From Arthrobacter sp. C2 (GTDB lineage Bacteria; Actinomycetota; Actinomycetes; Actinomycetales; Micrococcaceae): a DNA stretch of 64,000 nucleotides. The stretch's first letter is position 1. The number at the start of each line of letters is the position of its first letter. Shown here one piece after another: positions 45,600-55,331 of the stretch. The position numbers and the translations under genes were made by a program. The DNA lies in contig CP042428.1 of NCBI GenBank assembly GCA_024207135.1, positions 1,178,001 to 1,242,000 of the forward strand. The letters run 5' to 3'. Below the pieces are notes generated by a model, which saw only the letters and a list, made by a program, of their open reading frames with translations, searched no databases and was not told the DNA's origin.

Positions 45600-45647
45600 C
45601 CCGCTGACGTCGCCCAAATCATGGGAGCCCGCTGATAGGCTCCGCTC

Positions 45648-47117
45648 ATGGACGAACAGCTGGCATCCTTCCTTCGCGATTTTTCCAAGCTCACGACCCT
45701 GGCCTCCATGGCCTCCGACGTCACCGGCGGCACCCCGCTGCTGCCGGCTGTCGCGGCGCACCTCGGCACGGAGCCGGGGCGACTGCCCGTGGTGGTCGAA
45801 TCCTTTCCCGCACATCGGCTGGCGGACGCCTCGGGAATCCTGAACGATCTGGTTGAAGCCGACCCCGGCGCACGGATCCACGGACTGACCGGCCAGCAGC
45901 GCCACCACATGGACCTTTCGGACCTGGTCTCCAGCAACGGCATGCATGCCGGGTGGCTCGGCGAGCCGGACTACGAGACAGTTTCGGTCGGCCCGGACGA
46001 GGAACGCCGAATCGTCTCCTTCGGACTCTTCCTTTTCACCCGCGCCGGAACCCCCCTGGCGGTGCTGATGCGGCAAGCCAATCCCCAGTACGGCCGCGAA
46101 CTCGCCACCGTGGAAGTCCTCGGCGCCAGCCCGGATGCGGTGGATGAGTTCCTCAAGCACTTCAAGACGTCCCTTCGCGAAAACAGCATCTTCCGCGGCC
46201 ACGTCATTTCCTTCACCGCCAACGACTATTCCTCTTCCGCCGCGGGGATCACCTTCCACCGCCGGGCCAACGTGGCGGCCGGGGACGTGGTGCTGCCGCC
46301 GGGGACCCTCGAGCGGATCGAGGCACAGGTCCTGGGCGTCGGCGAGCACCGCGAGAAGCTCCTGGCACACGGGGCTCACCTGAAACGCGGAGTACTGCTC
46401 TACGGTCCTCCGGGCACCGGCAAGACGCACACGGTGCGCTACCTGGCCTCGGCGGCGGCACGGCACACCGTCATCCTGCTCTCGGGCAACACCCTTGCCT
46501 TCGTCAGCGAGGCCGCGCGAATGGCACGTGCCCTGCAGCCGGCCATCGTGGTGCTCGAGGACTGCGACCTCGTTGCCGAGGACAGGAGCTTCGGCCATGG
46601 GCCCCAGCCACTGCTCTTCGAGGTGCTCGATGCCATGGACGGGCTGGATACCGATGCGGATGTGGCGTTCCTGCTCACCACCAACCGGGTTGAGCTGCTC
46701 GAGGAGGCCCTGGTGCAGCGTCCCGGACGCGTCGACCTTGCCGTGTCGGTGCCGAGGCCCGATAGCGCGGCCCGGCGCGCGCTGCTGGAACTCTACGGAT
46801 CCAGGCTCAACCCCTCGGCACGCACCATCAAGGACGTCGCCGAGCAGATCGAGGGGACCACCGCCTCATTTGCCAAGGAACTGACCCGCCGCGCCATCCT
46901 GCTTGCTGCAATTGCCGGCGAGGAGCCTTCAGATGCGCATCTCTCGGCGGCCGCCACCGAGCTCATGTCGGATGCCGCGTCGTTGACCCGCAGCCTGCTG
47001 GGAGGGACCGGGGAGAACGGATCGGAGCCGGATCCCGAATCGAGCCACGGATACTTTGGAGCCGGGCCCGGGATCGCTCCGGGAGGCCACGGACCCGCAT
47101 CCATGGGCTGGTCCTGA
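45648..47117 (+). CDS. AAA ATPase with a unique N-terminal domain
   Basis: The product is 489 residues. The first ~230 residues are unrecognised, mixed alpha/beta. The AAA core follows: Walker A GPPGTGKT, Walker B with IVVLEDCDLV, sensor 1 LLTTNR and arginine-finger region EEALVQRPGRVDLAV, then a lid with SFAKELTRRAILLA. It belongs to the group of single-AAA proteins like BCS1/spastin-type remodelers; the client is unknown. The C-terminal ~35 residues are Gly/Pro-rich. A TAGGCT box ends 6 nt before the ATG (leaderless). It lies just after tRNA-Lys copy 2. Confidence 0.87.
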   Translation: MDEQLASFLRDFSKLTTLASMASDVTGGTPLLPAVAAHLGTEPGRLPVVVESFPAHRLADASGILNDLVEADPGARIHGLTGQQRHHMDLSDLVSSNGMHAGWLGEPDYETVSVGPDEERRIVSFGLFLFTRAGTPLAVLMRQANPQYGRELATVEVLGASPDAVDEFLKHFKTSLRENSIFRGHVISFTANDYSSSAAGITFHRRANVAAGDVVLPPGTLERIEAQVLGVGEHREKLLAHGAHLKRGVLLYGPPGTGKTHTVRYLASAAARHTVILLSGNTLAFVSEAARMARALQPAIVVLEDCDLVAEDRSFGHGPQPLLFEVLDAMDGLDTDADVAFLLTTNRVELLEEALVQRPGRVDLAVSVPRPDSAARRALLELYGSRLNPSARTIKDVAEQIEGTTASFAKELTRRAILLAAIAGEEPSDAHLSAAATELMSDAASLTRSLLGGTGENGSEPDPESSHGYFGAGPGIAPGGHGPASMGWS

Positions 47118-47461
47118 TTCCCTGAAGCCCCTTCCGCGGCGGCACCATCATCCGCTGACCGAGTCCGTCACCAGCCGTCGTTGCGAATGGCGGCACGCGT
47201 GCGCGCGGAGCGCGAGCCCACCCGGTTGGTCGAGCCGGTGCGATGGATGCGGGACAGCTGGTCTTCAGGCGTCCCGGCGGCACCCGATGCCGCAAACGCC
47301 ACGCGCTTGGCGACGAGTGCCTCGGGCAGGGCGAAGCCCGGTGACGCTGCCTGGCGGTTTTACTTCGACATGGAAAGAGCCCTACCGTTAGTGATTGAAT
47401 GTTTTCAATCACTATCGGTAGGGCTCACACTCCCAAATGCCAAGCCGTGCTGTCGGACCCC
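47118..47461. other. Convergent intergenic region with a strong hairpin
   Basis: Apart from the hairpin at 47378-47425, the ~250 bp next to the ATPase contain GC-rich frames on both strands, none recognised. Confidence 0.35.
47378..47425. terminator. Long hairpin terminator
   Basis: A 20-bp stem with one mismatch (arms 47378-47397 and 47406-47425) around an 8-nt loop terminates the aldolase gene on the minus strand (GGGCTCTTT follows) and may also stop the ATPase transcript. Confidence 0.8.
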
Positions 47462-48244
47462 TCAGGCGTCCAACTCCGCCAGGGCCCCCATGGAACCACG
47501 GGCCAGCCACGCGACATCCGAATGCAGGGCAATGAACTCGGCACCCTGCTCGCGATACCAACGCGCATCTTCGACGCTGACGGCGAAGGCACCCACGGCC
47601 TTGCTTTCAGCGCGTGCCGCGGCAATGATCCTGGCGATCGCCTCGCGCACCGCCGGGTGGGTCGGCTGCCCGAGCAGGCCCATGCGGGCCGAGAGGTCCG
47701 CGGTGCCGATGAACAGGCAATCAACCCCGTCGACGGCTGCAATCGCCTCGACGTTCCCCAGCGCCTCGGCCGACTCAATCTGCACGATGGTGCACGCCTG
47801 GGCGTTGGAGCCGTTGACGTATTCGGGGTCAAGCCCGAAGGTCCCGCCGCGCACCAGCCCGGCAACCGCGCGGATGCCTCCGTTTCCACCGTCCGGGAAG
47901 CGCATGGAGCGCACCGCGAGTTCGGCGTGCTCGGCGGTGTTGACGTTGGGAACCACGATGCTCTGGCAGCCAATGTCCATGGCGCGCTTGACTAGCATCG
48001 CGCCGAGCTCGGCAATGCGGATCAGCGCCTCAGCCCTGGCACCGGCGTCGCGTGCGGCACCCAGGGCTCGCAGCTGCTCGGTGGCGCTTGCCGGGTTGCT
48101 GGGGGCATGCTCGAGGTCGATGACCAGCCAATCAAAACCGCAGTGAGCCATGACCTCGGCCACGGCCGGGGAACCCAGGGTGAGCCACGCGCCGGTGCTG
48201 GGGGCTCGGGCGAGAAGGGACTGCTTGATGATGTTCGTGCGCAT
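47462..48244 (-). CDS. HpcH/HpaI family aldolase
   Basis: The product is 260 residues, a class II pyruvate-dependent aldolase. GAWLTLGSPAVAEVMAHCGFDWLVIDLEHAPSN is the N-terminal signature, and TIVQIESAEALGNVEAIAAVDGVDCLFIGTADLSA holds the metal-binding Glu and Asp. Such enzymes split 4-hydroxy-2-oxo acids to pyruvate plus an aldehyde. CCAAGGAG lies before ATG 48244. No catabolic partner genes are adjacent. Confidence 0.9.
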   Translation of the reverse strand: MRTNIIKQSLLARAPSTGAWLTLGSPAVAEVMAHCGFDWLVIDLEHAPSNPASATEQLRALGAARDAGARAEALIRIAELGAMLVKRAMDIGCQSIVVPNVNTAEHAELAVRSMRFPDGGNGGIRAVAGLVRGGTFGLDPEYVNGSNAQACTIVQIESAEALGNVEAIAAVDGVDCLFIGTADLSARMGLLGQPTHPAVREAIARIIAAARAESKAVGAFAVSVEDARWYREQGAEFIALHSDVAWLARGSMGALAELDA

Positions 48245-48399
48245 AGAGAGGACTCCTTGGGCATTTGTTTGACGACTGAAAGGCTTTGTCGGCGTCGTCC
48301 GCCAATCACGCAAGAAATCCCAAGCTAGGGAACATTTTTGAGTTTGCTCCCGATTGTTACTAGGTCCAGTCCGCCTCGACTGCCTAACACTGGGCCGCC

Positions 48400-49698
48400 C
48401 TAGTTTAGCTGGACGAAGGCAGATGTCTGTGGATCGTATCTGAGACGTTCCAAAATATCCGACGCGTTCACGCCCAACTCCGTTGCAACCCAAACTCGAA
48501 CGGTCAGAAGGCTTTCCCTCCAACGATTTAGCAATTCGAGTTCCGTTGGTAGTTCTCGATTCGCATGCTTTATACCGTTGTACGCACTAACCGTTCCATT
48601 GATCCAGTCGAGGCCATCGAAGGGGATCGCTTCACTCACATCTTCATGAATGCGTTCAAACCTGCGGCGCAAACTCGCCTTACCTGCGGCTGCCTCACTG
48701 AGTCCGTCTCGTAGGAGGAGCAGGAATCCAAGAGCTTCAAGCCCGGGCCCAACTTCAGCCATATGTGTAACCGCTCCAACTCCCTTGAGAAATCGATCGG
48801 AAATAATAGGATCCAGTGCGCGTCCAAATTCTTCGCGCAGTTGGAGCCATTTCTCGAGTCCATTTTGCCCAATCTCATCGAACTGGATCAAGTGCGGTCG
48901 ATACCCCGACGGCTTCGTGGCCTCACTATCGTTGGCTTCGGCGGGAATTACTGTCCGCCACTGCTCTCCATGCGTTTTGCCATCCAAAGTCCGAATTGGG
49001 TCATCCAAACGCAAAACGCTAACGACTTCACATGTCTCTTCCACCCATCTTGACAGCATCAAGAGATCACGAAGCCCAAGATGCATACCCAAAGAGTCGT
49101 GCCACGTTGTCGGCTTTTCCATACGGCTTTCGCAGTAGACGATATCTCGAACGGTAATGCTTTCGTCGTCCTGAGCCCGTTCAGTCTTCCAACTCGGGTT
49201 CAAAGTAAGTTCAGCACCAATCCGCACCGGCTCCGCGGCTTTTGCTTTGAGGGTGAATACTCCGGCTTTCCTGTCGAAATCTTCACTGAGACTGCTAACG
49301 CCGAGCCATTGCCGCAGGCCTGACACTTCTGACCGAATCCCATGCACAACCAAGAAATCAATATCGTCGTCAACCCCGATAATGGCGTATTTTGCCCAAA
49401 CCCGGCCAGATCCAGAATCTAAGTTGTGGTGGTAGCCCCGCGGCCAACAGTCAACGAGCATGACCTCGCCATATGAATCAGAAAATAGTAGCCTCTTGGG
49501 GACTTTCCGCTCGTAAACTTTTGAATGAGAATCCCGTACAAACCACTTTGCATATGGGTCATCGAGGCTCGGCCAGGGAACGACGATGCTGATGCCGCGC
49601 TCATCGCGTTCTAAGACAACATTGACTGGATGAGTGTTCTTATCAAAGTCGATCAGGCTGCCCATCCGACGGGTACCGATACTGAGTTCATTGGCCAT
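48400..49698 (-). CDS. ApeA-like HEPN protein, candidate antiphage factor
   Basis: The product is 432 residues. The N-terminal ~300 residues resemble the ApeA N-terminal beta domain: GSLIDFDKNTHPVNVVLERDERG, then PKRLLFSDSYGEVMLVDCW and KYAIIGVDDDIDFLVVHGIRSEVSGLRQWLGV. The C-terminal ~100 residues are a helical HEPN-like domain ending in NGTVSAYNGIKHANRELP, where N-GIKH may replace the RNxxxxH ribonuclease motif. ApeA is an abortive-infection RNase activated by phage. Here the gene is alone, lower in G+C than its neighbours, and has an exact TATAAT box 6 nt before the ATG. The identity is a pattern-based inference. Confidence 0.62.
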   Translation of the reverse strand: MANELSIGTRRMGSLIDFDKNTHPVNVVLERDERGISIVVPWPSLDDPYAKWFVRDSHSKVYERKVPKRLLFSDSYGEVMLVDCWPRGYHHNLDSGSGRVWAKYAIIGVDDDIDFLVVHGIRSEVSGLRQWLGVSSLSEDFDRKAGVFTLKAKAAEPVRIGAELTLNPSWKTERAQDDESITVRDIVYCESRMEKPTTWHDSLGMHLGLRDLLMLSRWVEETCEVVSVLRLDDPIRTLDGKTHGEQWRTVIPAEANDSEATKPSGYRPHLIQFDEIGQNGLEKWLQLREEFGRALDPIISDRFLKGVGAVTHMAEVGPGLEALGFLLLLRDGLSEAAAGKASLRRRFERIHEDVSEAIPFDGLDWINGTVSAYNGIKHANRELPTELELLNRWRESLLTVRVWVATELGVNASDILERLRYDPQTSAFVQLN

Positions 49699-49704
49699 GC
49701 TGTG

Positions 49705-49710
49705 ATTATA
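49705..49710 (-). promoter_or_regulatory. -10 box of the ApeA-like gene
   Basis: A consensus TATAAT on the minus strand ends 6 nt before the start codon, implying leaderless expression. Confidence 0.65.
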
Positions 49711-50091
49711 GAAGTTGCAATGTCCCCCGCTTTGACTTCCACTCTCAGCTGACCTGACACGTTACAGTGCCACCAGAATGAGAACATCGTTTTGTCAATG
49801 CATCCCTTCGAACCAACAGGAATGAGTAGTGGCTCCCCTCCTTTTGGCCCCTGTTGCATCGAGGCCTGATGGAAAGACCGGTGAAATTCTCAACGCCTGA
49901 AATTGAAACACACAACATCCGAACATTTCATGTTTCCCGTTCGTAAAAACATTCACTTGCAACAAGACAACGCAATCGGTGTGTACGTTCGATAGGCTCG
50001 TAGGCAGACCTCCATCCACCCCGTCGGTTTCCGTCGGGCATGCCAATGCCCCGAGGACTCCGGCCCCCATGCCTAGGGAGCACCCACACCG
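49711..50091. other. Divergent intergenic region, 381 bp
   Basis: It lies between the ApeA-like gene and bcp. It is A+T-rich, without recognised coding sequence. The bcp promoter should be in its last 100 bp. Confidence 0.35.
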
Positions 50092-50589
50092 ATGAGTGAT
50101 AACACCACCGCCGAAGCCGTCCGCCTGTCCGCCGGCGACGCCGCCCCGGACTTCACCCTGATCGATGCCCGCGGCCAGGAACTGACCCTGTCCTCGCTGC
50201 GCGGGAAGAAGACCATCGTGTACTTCTACCCGGCCGCCTCCACCCCGGGCTGCACCAAGCAGGCCTGCGACTTCCGTGATTCCCTCGAATCCCTGGCCTC
50301 CGCCGGCTACCAGGTCGTGGGTATCTCCCCCGATGCCCCGGCCAAGCTGGCCAAGTTCACCGAGAAGGAAGAGCTGACCTTCCCGCTGCTGGCCGACGAG
50401 GACCACGCCGTGGCCGCGGCCTACGGCGCCTGGGGCGAGAAGAAGAACTACGGCCGCACCTACGAGGGCCTGATCCGCTCCACGATCGTGGTTGACGAGA
50501 ACGGAATCGTTGAGGTGGCTCAGTACAACGTGCGCGCCACCGGGCACGTGGCGAAATTGCGTCGTGATTTGGGAATCGACCCCAAATAA
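50092..50589 (+). CDS. bcp: Thioredoxin-dependent peroxiredoxin (Bcp type)
   Basis: The product is 165 residues. GDAAPDFTLIDARGQELTLSSLRGKKTIVYFYPAASTPGCTKQACDFRD has the peroxidatic Cys in the TPGCTK motif, and a second Cys five residues on (QACDF) matches the atypical 2-Cys pair of Bcp. It reduces peroxides and organic hydroperoxides with thioredoxin. A short spacer leads to tRNA-Leu. Confidence 0.95.
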   Translation: MSDNTTAEAVRLSAGDAAPDFTLIDARGQELTLSSLRGKKTIVYFYPAASTPGCTKQACDFRDSLESLASAGYQVVGISPDAPAKLAKFTEKEELTFPLLADEDHAVAAAYGAWGEKKNYGRTYEGLIRSTIVVDENGIVEVAQYNVRATGHVAKLRRDLGIDPK

Positions 50590-50679
50590 AGTTTCGCCCT
50601 CAGCCCAAAAGCGATAAATCGGGCCGAAAATCTCCGCTAGACTGATTCCTGCCGAACTTCGAAAGCGGTTCGCTGCCTT

Positions 50680-50761
<82 letters not shown>

Positions 50762-50803
50762 CTCCTGAGCCGCAGACCTCCCCTCGGGGACCAGCGGCAT
50801 CGC

Positions 50804-50835
50804 GCAGGGCCCCCGGATGATTTCGGGGGCCCTGC
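50804..50835 (+). terminator. Terminator of tRNA-Leu
   Basis: A 12-bp stem (GCAGGGCCCCCG / CGGGGGCCCTGC) with an 8-nt loop. Confidence 0.75.
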
Positions 50836-50899
50836 TCGTTAACAACCTGCAGCGGCCAGCCACGACCGTGGAGCCCAAAACACTGACGAGGAGTCTTTG

Positions 50900-52741
50900 G
50901 TGCCAAGCCAGCCGCACAGCCTTCAACCACCGAGCGCCAGCCGCCGCGCCTTCCTGGCCGGGGGCCTGGGGCTTGGCGCCCTGGCCCTGGCCGGTTGCGT
51001 CCCGAAGGAAACCCCAGCACCCCCCAGCCCCACCGCCAGTTCCGAACCGGCCATCCGTACCTTCCACTTCGGCTCCGCCGCCGACCCGGTGACCCTGGAC
51101 CCGTCAATCTCCGGGGACAACGAGACCTTCCGCGTCACCCGCCAGATCTACGAGGGGCTCATCGGGGTAGACCGCGAGACCGGCGCCCCGATCCCGCTGC
51201 TGGCCACCGACTGGATCGTCAGCCCCGATAGGCTCCAATACACATTCGTCCTGCGCCACGGGGTCAAGTTCCACGACGGCACCGACTTCAACGCGGCGGC
51301 CGTGGTCACCAACTTCGAACACTGGGTGGCCCTGCCCGCCGACGTGCGCGCCAACTCCGACCAGGGCTTCACCCAGGTCTTCCGGCACAACGACCAGCTG
51401 CCGGTGCTGCCCAAGACCATCCCCAAGCCCGAGCCGACGCTCGATGCCAACGGCGAGGAAATTGTCGACCCGCAGCAGGCTGCCCACCACGCCGCCCAGC
51501 TCGAACTGCTCGAGTCGCTGCGCAAGCAACTCAAGGACGACCCCTTCGTGGGCGCCAACACAGGCGGGACAGCCAGCTACTTCGGATCCATCAAGGCCGC
51601 CGACACCCACACCGTGGTGCTCACGCTGCGCAAGCCCATCACCGGGCTCATCGAGGCACTCACGCTGCCGGGCCTGGCCATCGCCTCGCCCCGGGCACTG
51701 GCCACCGCGCCGGAGTCCGGGCGGACGGACTCGGCGCTCTCCGCGCAACCGGTGGGCACCGGGCCCTACAAGTTCATGGCCTGGAAGGACGGGGCCATCA
51801 CGCTGCGCTCCTTCCCCGACTACTGGGACGCCGACGCCGTCGCGGCCAACACCACCGCCCCCACGATCGTGGTCTTCCAGGAGATCAGCACGCCGGCCGG
51901 GCGCCTGGGCGCGCTGGGCCGGAAGGAAATCGACGGCTTCGACATGGTCACCGTCACGGGCCTGCGCGAGCTGGTGCGCGAGGGCAAGCTGATCGTGCAG
52001 CGCGACCCGTATTCGGTCACCTACCTGGGCATGAACCGGTCCAACGAGTGGCTGGCCAAGGACGAGTTCCGCCGCGCGATCGCCCACGGCATCGACCGGA
52101 ACAGGATCATCGAGCAGTTCTTCATCTCCGGCACCAAGGAGGCCCGCGGCTTTTTGCCGGCCTCGCTGGGCATCAAGACCTCCGACACGTACTACGGGCC
52201 CGACGCCAAGCGCGCCAAGGAGCTGCTCGAATCCTGCGGCTACGACGGGACCCCCATCCCGTTCCTGTACCCGCTGAACATCTCCCGGGCCTACCTGCCG
52301 CTGCCCGAGCTCATCTATGCCGAGCTCTCCCGGCAGCTGGCCCTGGTCGGCATCAAGATCCGGCCGGTGCCCATCGACTGGACGGACGGCTACGTGTCCA
52401 AGGTCCGCTCGGGGAACATCCCGGGGCTGCACCTGCTGGGCTTCAACGGCGGCTACCGGGACCCGGACGACTTCATGGGCGCGCTGTTCGCCTCGAACAA
52501 CCGGCAATTCGACTACGACTCCCCCATCCTCACCGCCCAGGTGCTGCTGGCCCGCTCCATGCCCGCCGGCGAGGAACGCGTGGCCGCCTACGAGGATTTG
52601 TCCAACACCCTGGCCCGGGACCTGCCGGCCCTGCCGCTGGCCTTCCCGATCTCCGGGCTGGCCTTCAACGACACCGTGAAGAACTATCCTTCTTCCCCGG
52701 TGCTGGATGAAGTCTTCTCGGATGTGAAACTCAACACTTAA
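50900..52741 (+). CDS. Peptide/nickel-type ABC substrate-binding lipoprotein (family 5)
   Basis: The product is 613 residues. SRRAFLAGGLGLGALALAGC has both a twin-Arg-like start and a lipobox with the lipidated Cys near residue 33. The SBP_bac_5 body has FGSAADPVTLDPSISGDNETFRVTRQIYEGLIGVD, LQYTFVLRHGVKFHDGTDF and RRAIAHGIDRNRIIEQF. It binds oligopeptides or similar solutes. No permease or ATPase genes adjoin it, so it is an orphan. GTG 50900 is preferred (GAGGAG 6 nt upstream); TTG 50897 is less likely. Confidence 0.9.
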   Translation: MPSQPHSLQPPSASRRAFLAGGLGLGALALAGCVPKETPAPPSPTASSEPAIRTFHFGSAADPVTLDPSISGDNETFRVTRQIYEGLIGVDRETGAPIPLLATDWIVSPDRLQYTFVLRHGVKFHDGTDFNAAAVVTNFEHWVALPADVRANSDQGFTQVFRHNDQLPVLPKTIPKPEPTLDANGEEIVDPQQAAHHAAQLELLESLRKQLKDDPFVGANTGGTASYFGSIKAADTHTVVLTLRKPITGLIEALTLPGLAIASPRALATAPESGRTDSALSAQPVGTGPYKFMAWKDGAITLRSFPDYWDADAVAANTTAPTIVVFQEISTPAGRLGALGRKEIDGFDMVTVTGLRELVREGKLIVQRDPYSVTYLGMNRSNEWLAKDEFRRAIAHGIDRNRIIEQFFISGTKEARGFLPASLGIKTSDTYYGPDAKRAKELLESCGYDGTPIPFLYPLNISRAYLPLPELIYAELSRQLALVGIKIRPVPIDWTDGYVSKVRSGNIPGLHLLGFNGGYRDPDDFMGALFASNNRQFDYDSPILTAQVLLARSMPAGEERVAAYEDLSNTLARDLPALPLAFPISGLAFNDTVKNYPSSPVLDEVFSDVKLNT

Positions 52742-52834
52742 TACCACTGGTGTCAAGCCACCAATTTCATCCAGACCCCCGCATCAAGCTAGCCTTGCGT
52801 AGAGTCTAGAAGAACTTTCAATGGAGAACCCCTC

Positions 52835-54316
52835 GTGCCTTCTGAATCCACCAGCCAATCATTCGACGTCGTCCTCATCGGCGCCGGTGTCATGAGCGCA
52901 ACGCTCGGTACCCTGATCAAGCAGCTGGAGCCGGGGTGGAGCATTGGACTTTTCGAGAACCTGGACCAGGCCGGCCTCGAGTCCTCCTCACCCTGGAACA
53001 ACGCCGGCACCGGCCACTCGGCCCTGTGCGAGCTGAACTACACCGCCGCGGGCCCCGACGGCACCGTCGACCCGGCCAAGGCCATCGGCATCAACGAGCA
53101 GTTCCAGGTCACGCGCCAGTTCTTCTCCCACTTGGTGAAGAACAAGCAGGTCGGCGATCCGTCCAGCTTCATCAATCCGCTGCCGCACATGAGCTTCGTC
53201 ATCGGCGAGGACAACGCCAAGTACCTCAAGACACGCTATGAGGCCCTGAAGCCGAACACGCTGTTCAACGAGATCGAGCACACCGAGGACCTGGACACCA
53301 TCAAGTCCTGGACCCCGCTGGTGGCCAACGGCCGCGACGAGTCCCAGCGCGTGGCAGCTTCCCGCGTCACCTCCGGCACCGACGTGGACTTCGGTTCGCT
53401 CACCCGCCAGATGACCGACGACCTCGCCGCCAAGGGCGCCGAGGTCAACTACGGCCACCGCGTCAAGGGCATCAAGCGCGACGGCGCCGGCTGGACCGTC
53501 ACGGTCCGCAACAACGCCACCAAGGCCGCCCGCACCGTCAAGGCCAAGTTCGTCTTCGTCGGCGCCGGCGGCGGCGCCCTGGGCCTGCTGCAGAAGGCCG
53601 GCATCGAGGAAATCAAGGGCTTCGGCGGCTTCCCGGTCTCCGGCCAGTTCCTGCGCTGCACCGACGACGCGATCATCGACCAGCACCACGCCAAGGTCTA
53701 CGGCCAGGCCTCGGTCGGCGCCCCGCCGATGAGCGTGCCGCACCTGGACACCCGCTTCGTCGACGGCAAGCGCTCGCTGATGTTCGGCCCCTACGCCGGA
53801 TTCTCCACCAATTTCCTCAAGACCTCCTCGCTGCTGGACCTGCCGCTTTCCATCCGCGCGCACAACATCCTGCCGATGCTCGCCGTGGGCAAGGACAATC
53901 TGGACCTGACCATGTACTTGATCAAGGAAGTGCTCAAGTCCCGGTCCAAGAAGGACGACGCGCTGCGCGAGTACCTGCCCGAGGCCACGGGCGAGAAGTG
54001 GGAACTGATCACCGCCGGACAGCGCGTGCAGGTCATCAAGAAGGACGCCAAAAAGGGCGGCGTGCTGCAGTTCGGCACCGAGGTCATCACCTCCGCCGAC
54101 GGCACCATCTCGGGCCTGCTCGGCGCCTCGCCGGGTGCCTCGACCGCGACCCCGATCATGATCGGCCTGTTGGGCCGCTGCTTCCCCAAGCAGTTCTCCG
54201 GCTGGGAGTCCAAGCTCAAGGAGATCATCCCGTCCTACGGCGTGAAGCTCAACGAGAACCCCTCGCTCTACGCAGAGGTGCGCGCCGAAACCGACAGGCT
54301 GCTCAAGCTGGCATAA
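52835..54316 (+). CDS. mqo: Malate:quinone oxidoreductase
   Basis: The product is 493 residues, a membrane-associated FAD enzyme that oxidises malate to oxaloacetate and reduces quinone in the TCA cycle. The FAD fold is [24 protein letters not shown], and [35 protein letters not shown] and [18 protein letters not shown] are characteristic of Mqo. GTG start at 52835 with ATGGAGAA upstream. Followed by a terminator. Confidence 0.96.
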   Translation: MPSESTSQSFDVVLIGAGVMSATLGTLIKQLEPGWSIGLFENLDQAGLESSSPWNNAGTGHSALCELNYTAAGPDGTVDPAKAIGINEQFQVTRQFFSHLVKNKQVGDPSSFINPLPHMSFVIGEDNAKYLKTRYEALKPNTLFNEIEHTEDLDTIKSWTPLVANGRDESQRVAASRVTSGTDVDFGSLTRQMTDDLAAKGAEVNYGHRVKGIKRDGAGWTVTVRNNATKAARTVKAKFVFVGAGGGALGLLQKAGIEEIKGFGGFPVSGQFLRCTDDAIIDQHHAKVYGQASVGAPPMSVPHLDTRFVDGKRSLMFGPYAGFSTNFLKTSSLLDLPLSIRAHNILPMLAVGKDNLDLTMYLIKEVLKSRSKKDDALREYLPEATGEKWELITAGQRVQVIKKDAKKGGVLQFGTEVITSADGTISGLLGASPGASTATPIMIGLLGRCFPKQFSGWESKLKEIIPSYGVKLNENPSLYAEVRAETDRLLKLA

Positions 54317-54331
54317 GGCCCGTGCACGCTC

Positions 54332-54363
54332 CGGCCCGGATTCCCGCAAGGGAGTCCGGGCCG
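54332..54363 (+). terminator. Terminator after mqo
   Basis: CGGCCCGGA pairs with TCCGGGCCG and TTCCC with GGGA, giving a GC-rich hairpin followed by TCCTTGT. Confidence 0.72.
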
Positions 54364-54544
54364 TCCTTGTCCGTCGTGCAATTCCCTTGAACGGCACGTG
54401 CCCGGGTGCTTTGCTTGTTGTGGATGCCCGGTGCTTCTGCCCGCCGACGTTGCGCCGCCACACGGGGACCGACACGACGGCAGGCAGCCAATCCGGTCCG
54501 TCGGTGAACAGCACCCGGAAGGACCATCCGGTAAGGACCACGTC

Positions 54545-54880
54545 ATGCTGGGACACGGCTACCTGAACGCTTTGAAGAAGGCCAAGAGCACCGTCTACGG
54601 GCCGGGGCGGGAGAAGGTCGGCACGCTGGGGAACATCTTCATGGATGTGCGCACCGGGGATGCGGACTTCGTCAGCGTCCACCTGGGGTTGTTTGGCTCC
54701 GAGGAAGCCTTGGTTTCCCTCAACGGCGCGGTGTTCACCGACGGACATCTCCAGGTCCGCTACCCCAAGGACGTCATCAAGCACGCCCCGAACATCGATC
54801 CCGCCGCGGAGCTTGGCGACGAGGCCAAATCCATGCTCGATGAATACTATGCGGCCATGGATCCCGGCAACGGTTCGTAG
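54545..54880 (+). CDS. PRC-barrel domain protein, copy 1
   Basis: The product is 111 residues: AKSTVYGPGREKVGTLGNIFMDVRTGDADFVSVHLGLFGSEEALVSLNGAVFTDGHLQVRYPKDVIKHAPNID. This is the actinobacterial PRC-barrel with the KIGTLGxIFxD core and xxxGLFGSxE block. The function is not established; the domain is a small beta-barrel often fused to stress proteins. GTAAGGA precedes ATG 54545. Paralog of the gene at 55332. Confidence 0.85.
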   Translation: MLGHGYLNALKKAKSTVYGPGREKVGTLGNIFMDVRTGDADFVSVHLGLFGSEEALVSLNGAVFTDGHLQVRYPKDVIKHAPNIDPAAELGDEAKSMLDEYYAAMDPGNGS

Positions 54881-55331
54881 CGCCCGCCAACACCCGGCAT
54901 CACCCGCAAGCCGCCCATGCACCGCGCCTTGGTCCCCGTCGTCCCGGGCTGGCGCCGGGCCGGCCCGTGCAATCATGCGTTTCCGAAGGGCTGCGGCACC
55001 GAGTCTTGGTATTTTCGCGATACTCGTCCGCCCGATACGCCGGCTTGCCCCCAACGGCTTGACACTTCCTTGAACCGGATCGGCAACGGTGTTTGGCTAT
55101 TGTCAGGAACTACCGGTCGAACCGACGCTGCTGCAGCGGTGCCGGGGCACGGTGCCGGGACCGGAAGGAGGCCACGGATGGCTCGGATGCCTCCGCCGGC
55201 CGCCGCACACCAGCGGACCGGCCAGGAGGTACCGGCAGCTGCGCAGCCCAGGGGCACACCGCTGGAGGGGCCAGCCCGGTGCCGGGTCAGGCGCCAAGTT
55301 CCTCCGGAGCCTGCAAGGAAGGGAAAACACC
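54881..55331. other. Intergenic region, 451 bp
   Basis: It lies between the two PRC-barrel genes. Frames are GC-biased; no structured element identified. Confidence 0.35.

Noticed and set aside
47168-47361. Minus-strand frame ending in ...RIHRTGSTNRVGSRSARTRAA
   Set aside because: It reads slightly protein-like and might be the end of a lost gene, but it has no start, ribosome site or family match, and lies beyond the terminator of the aldolase gene.
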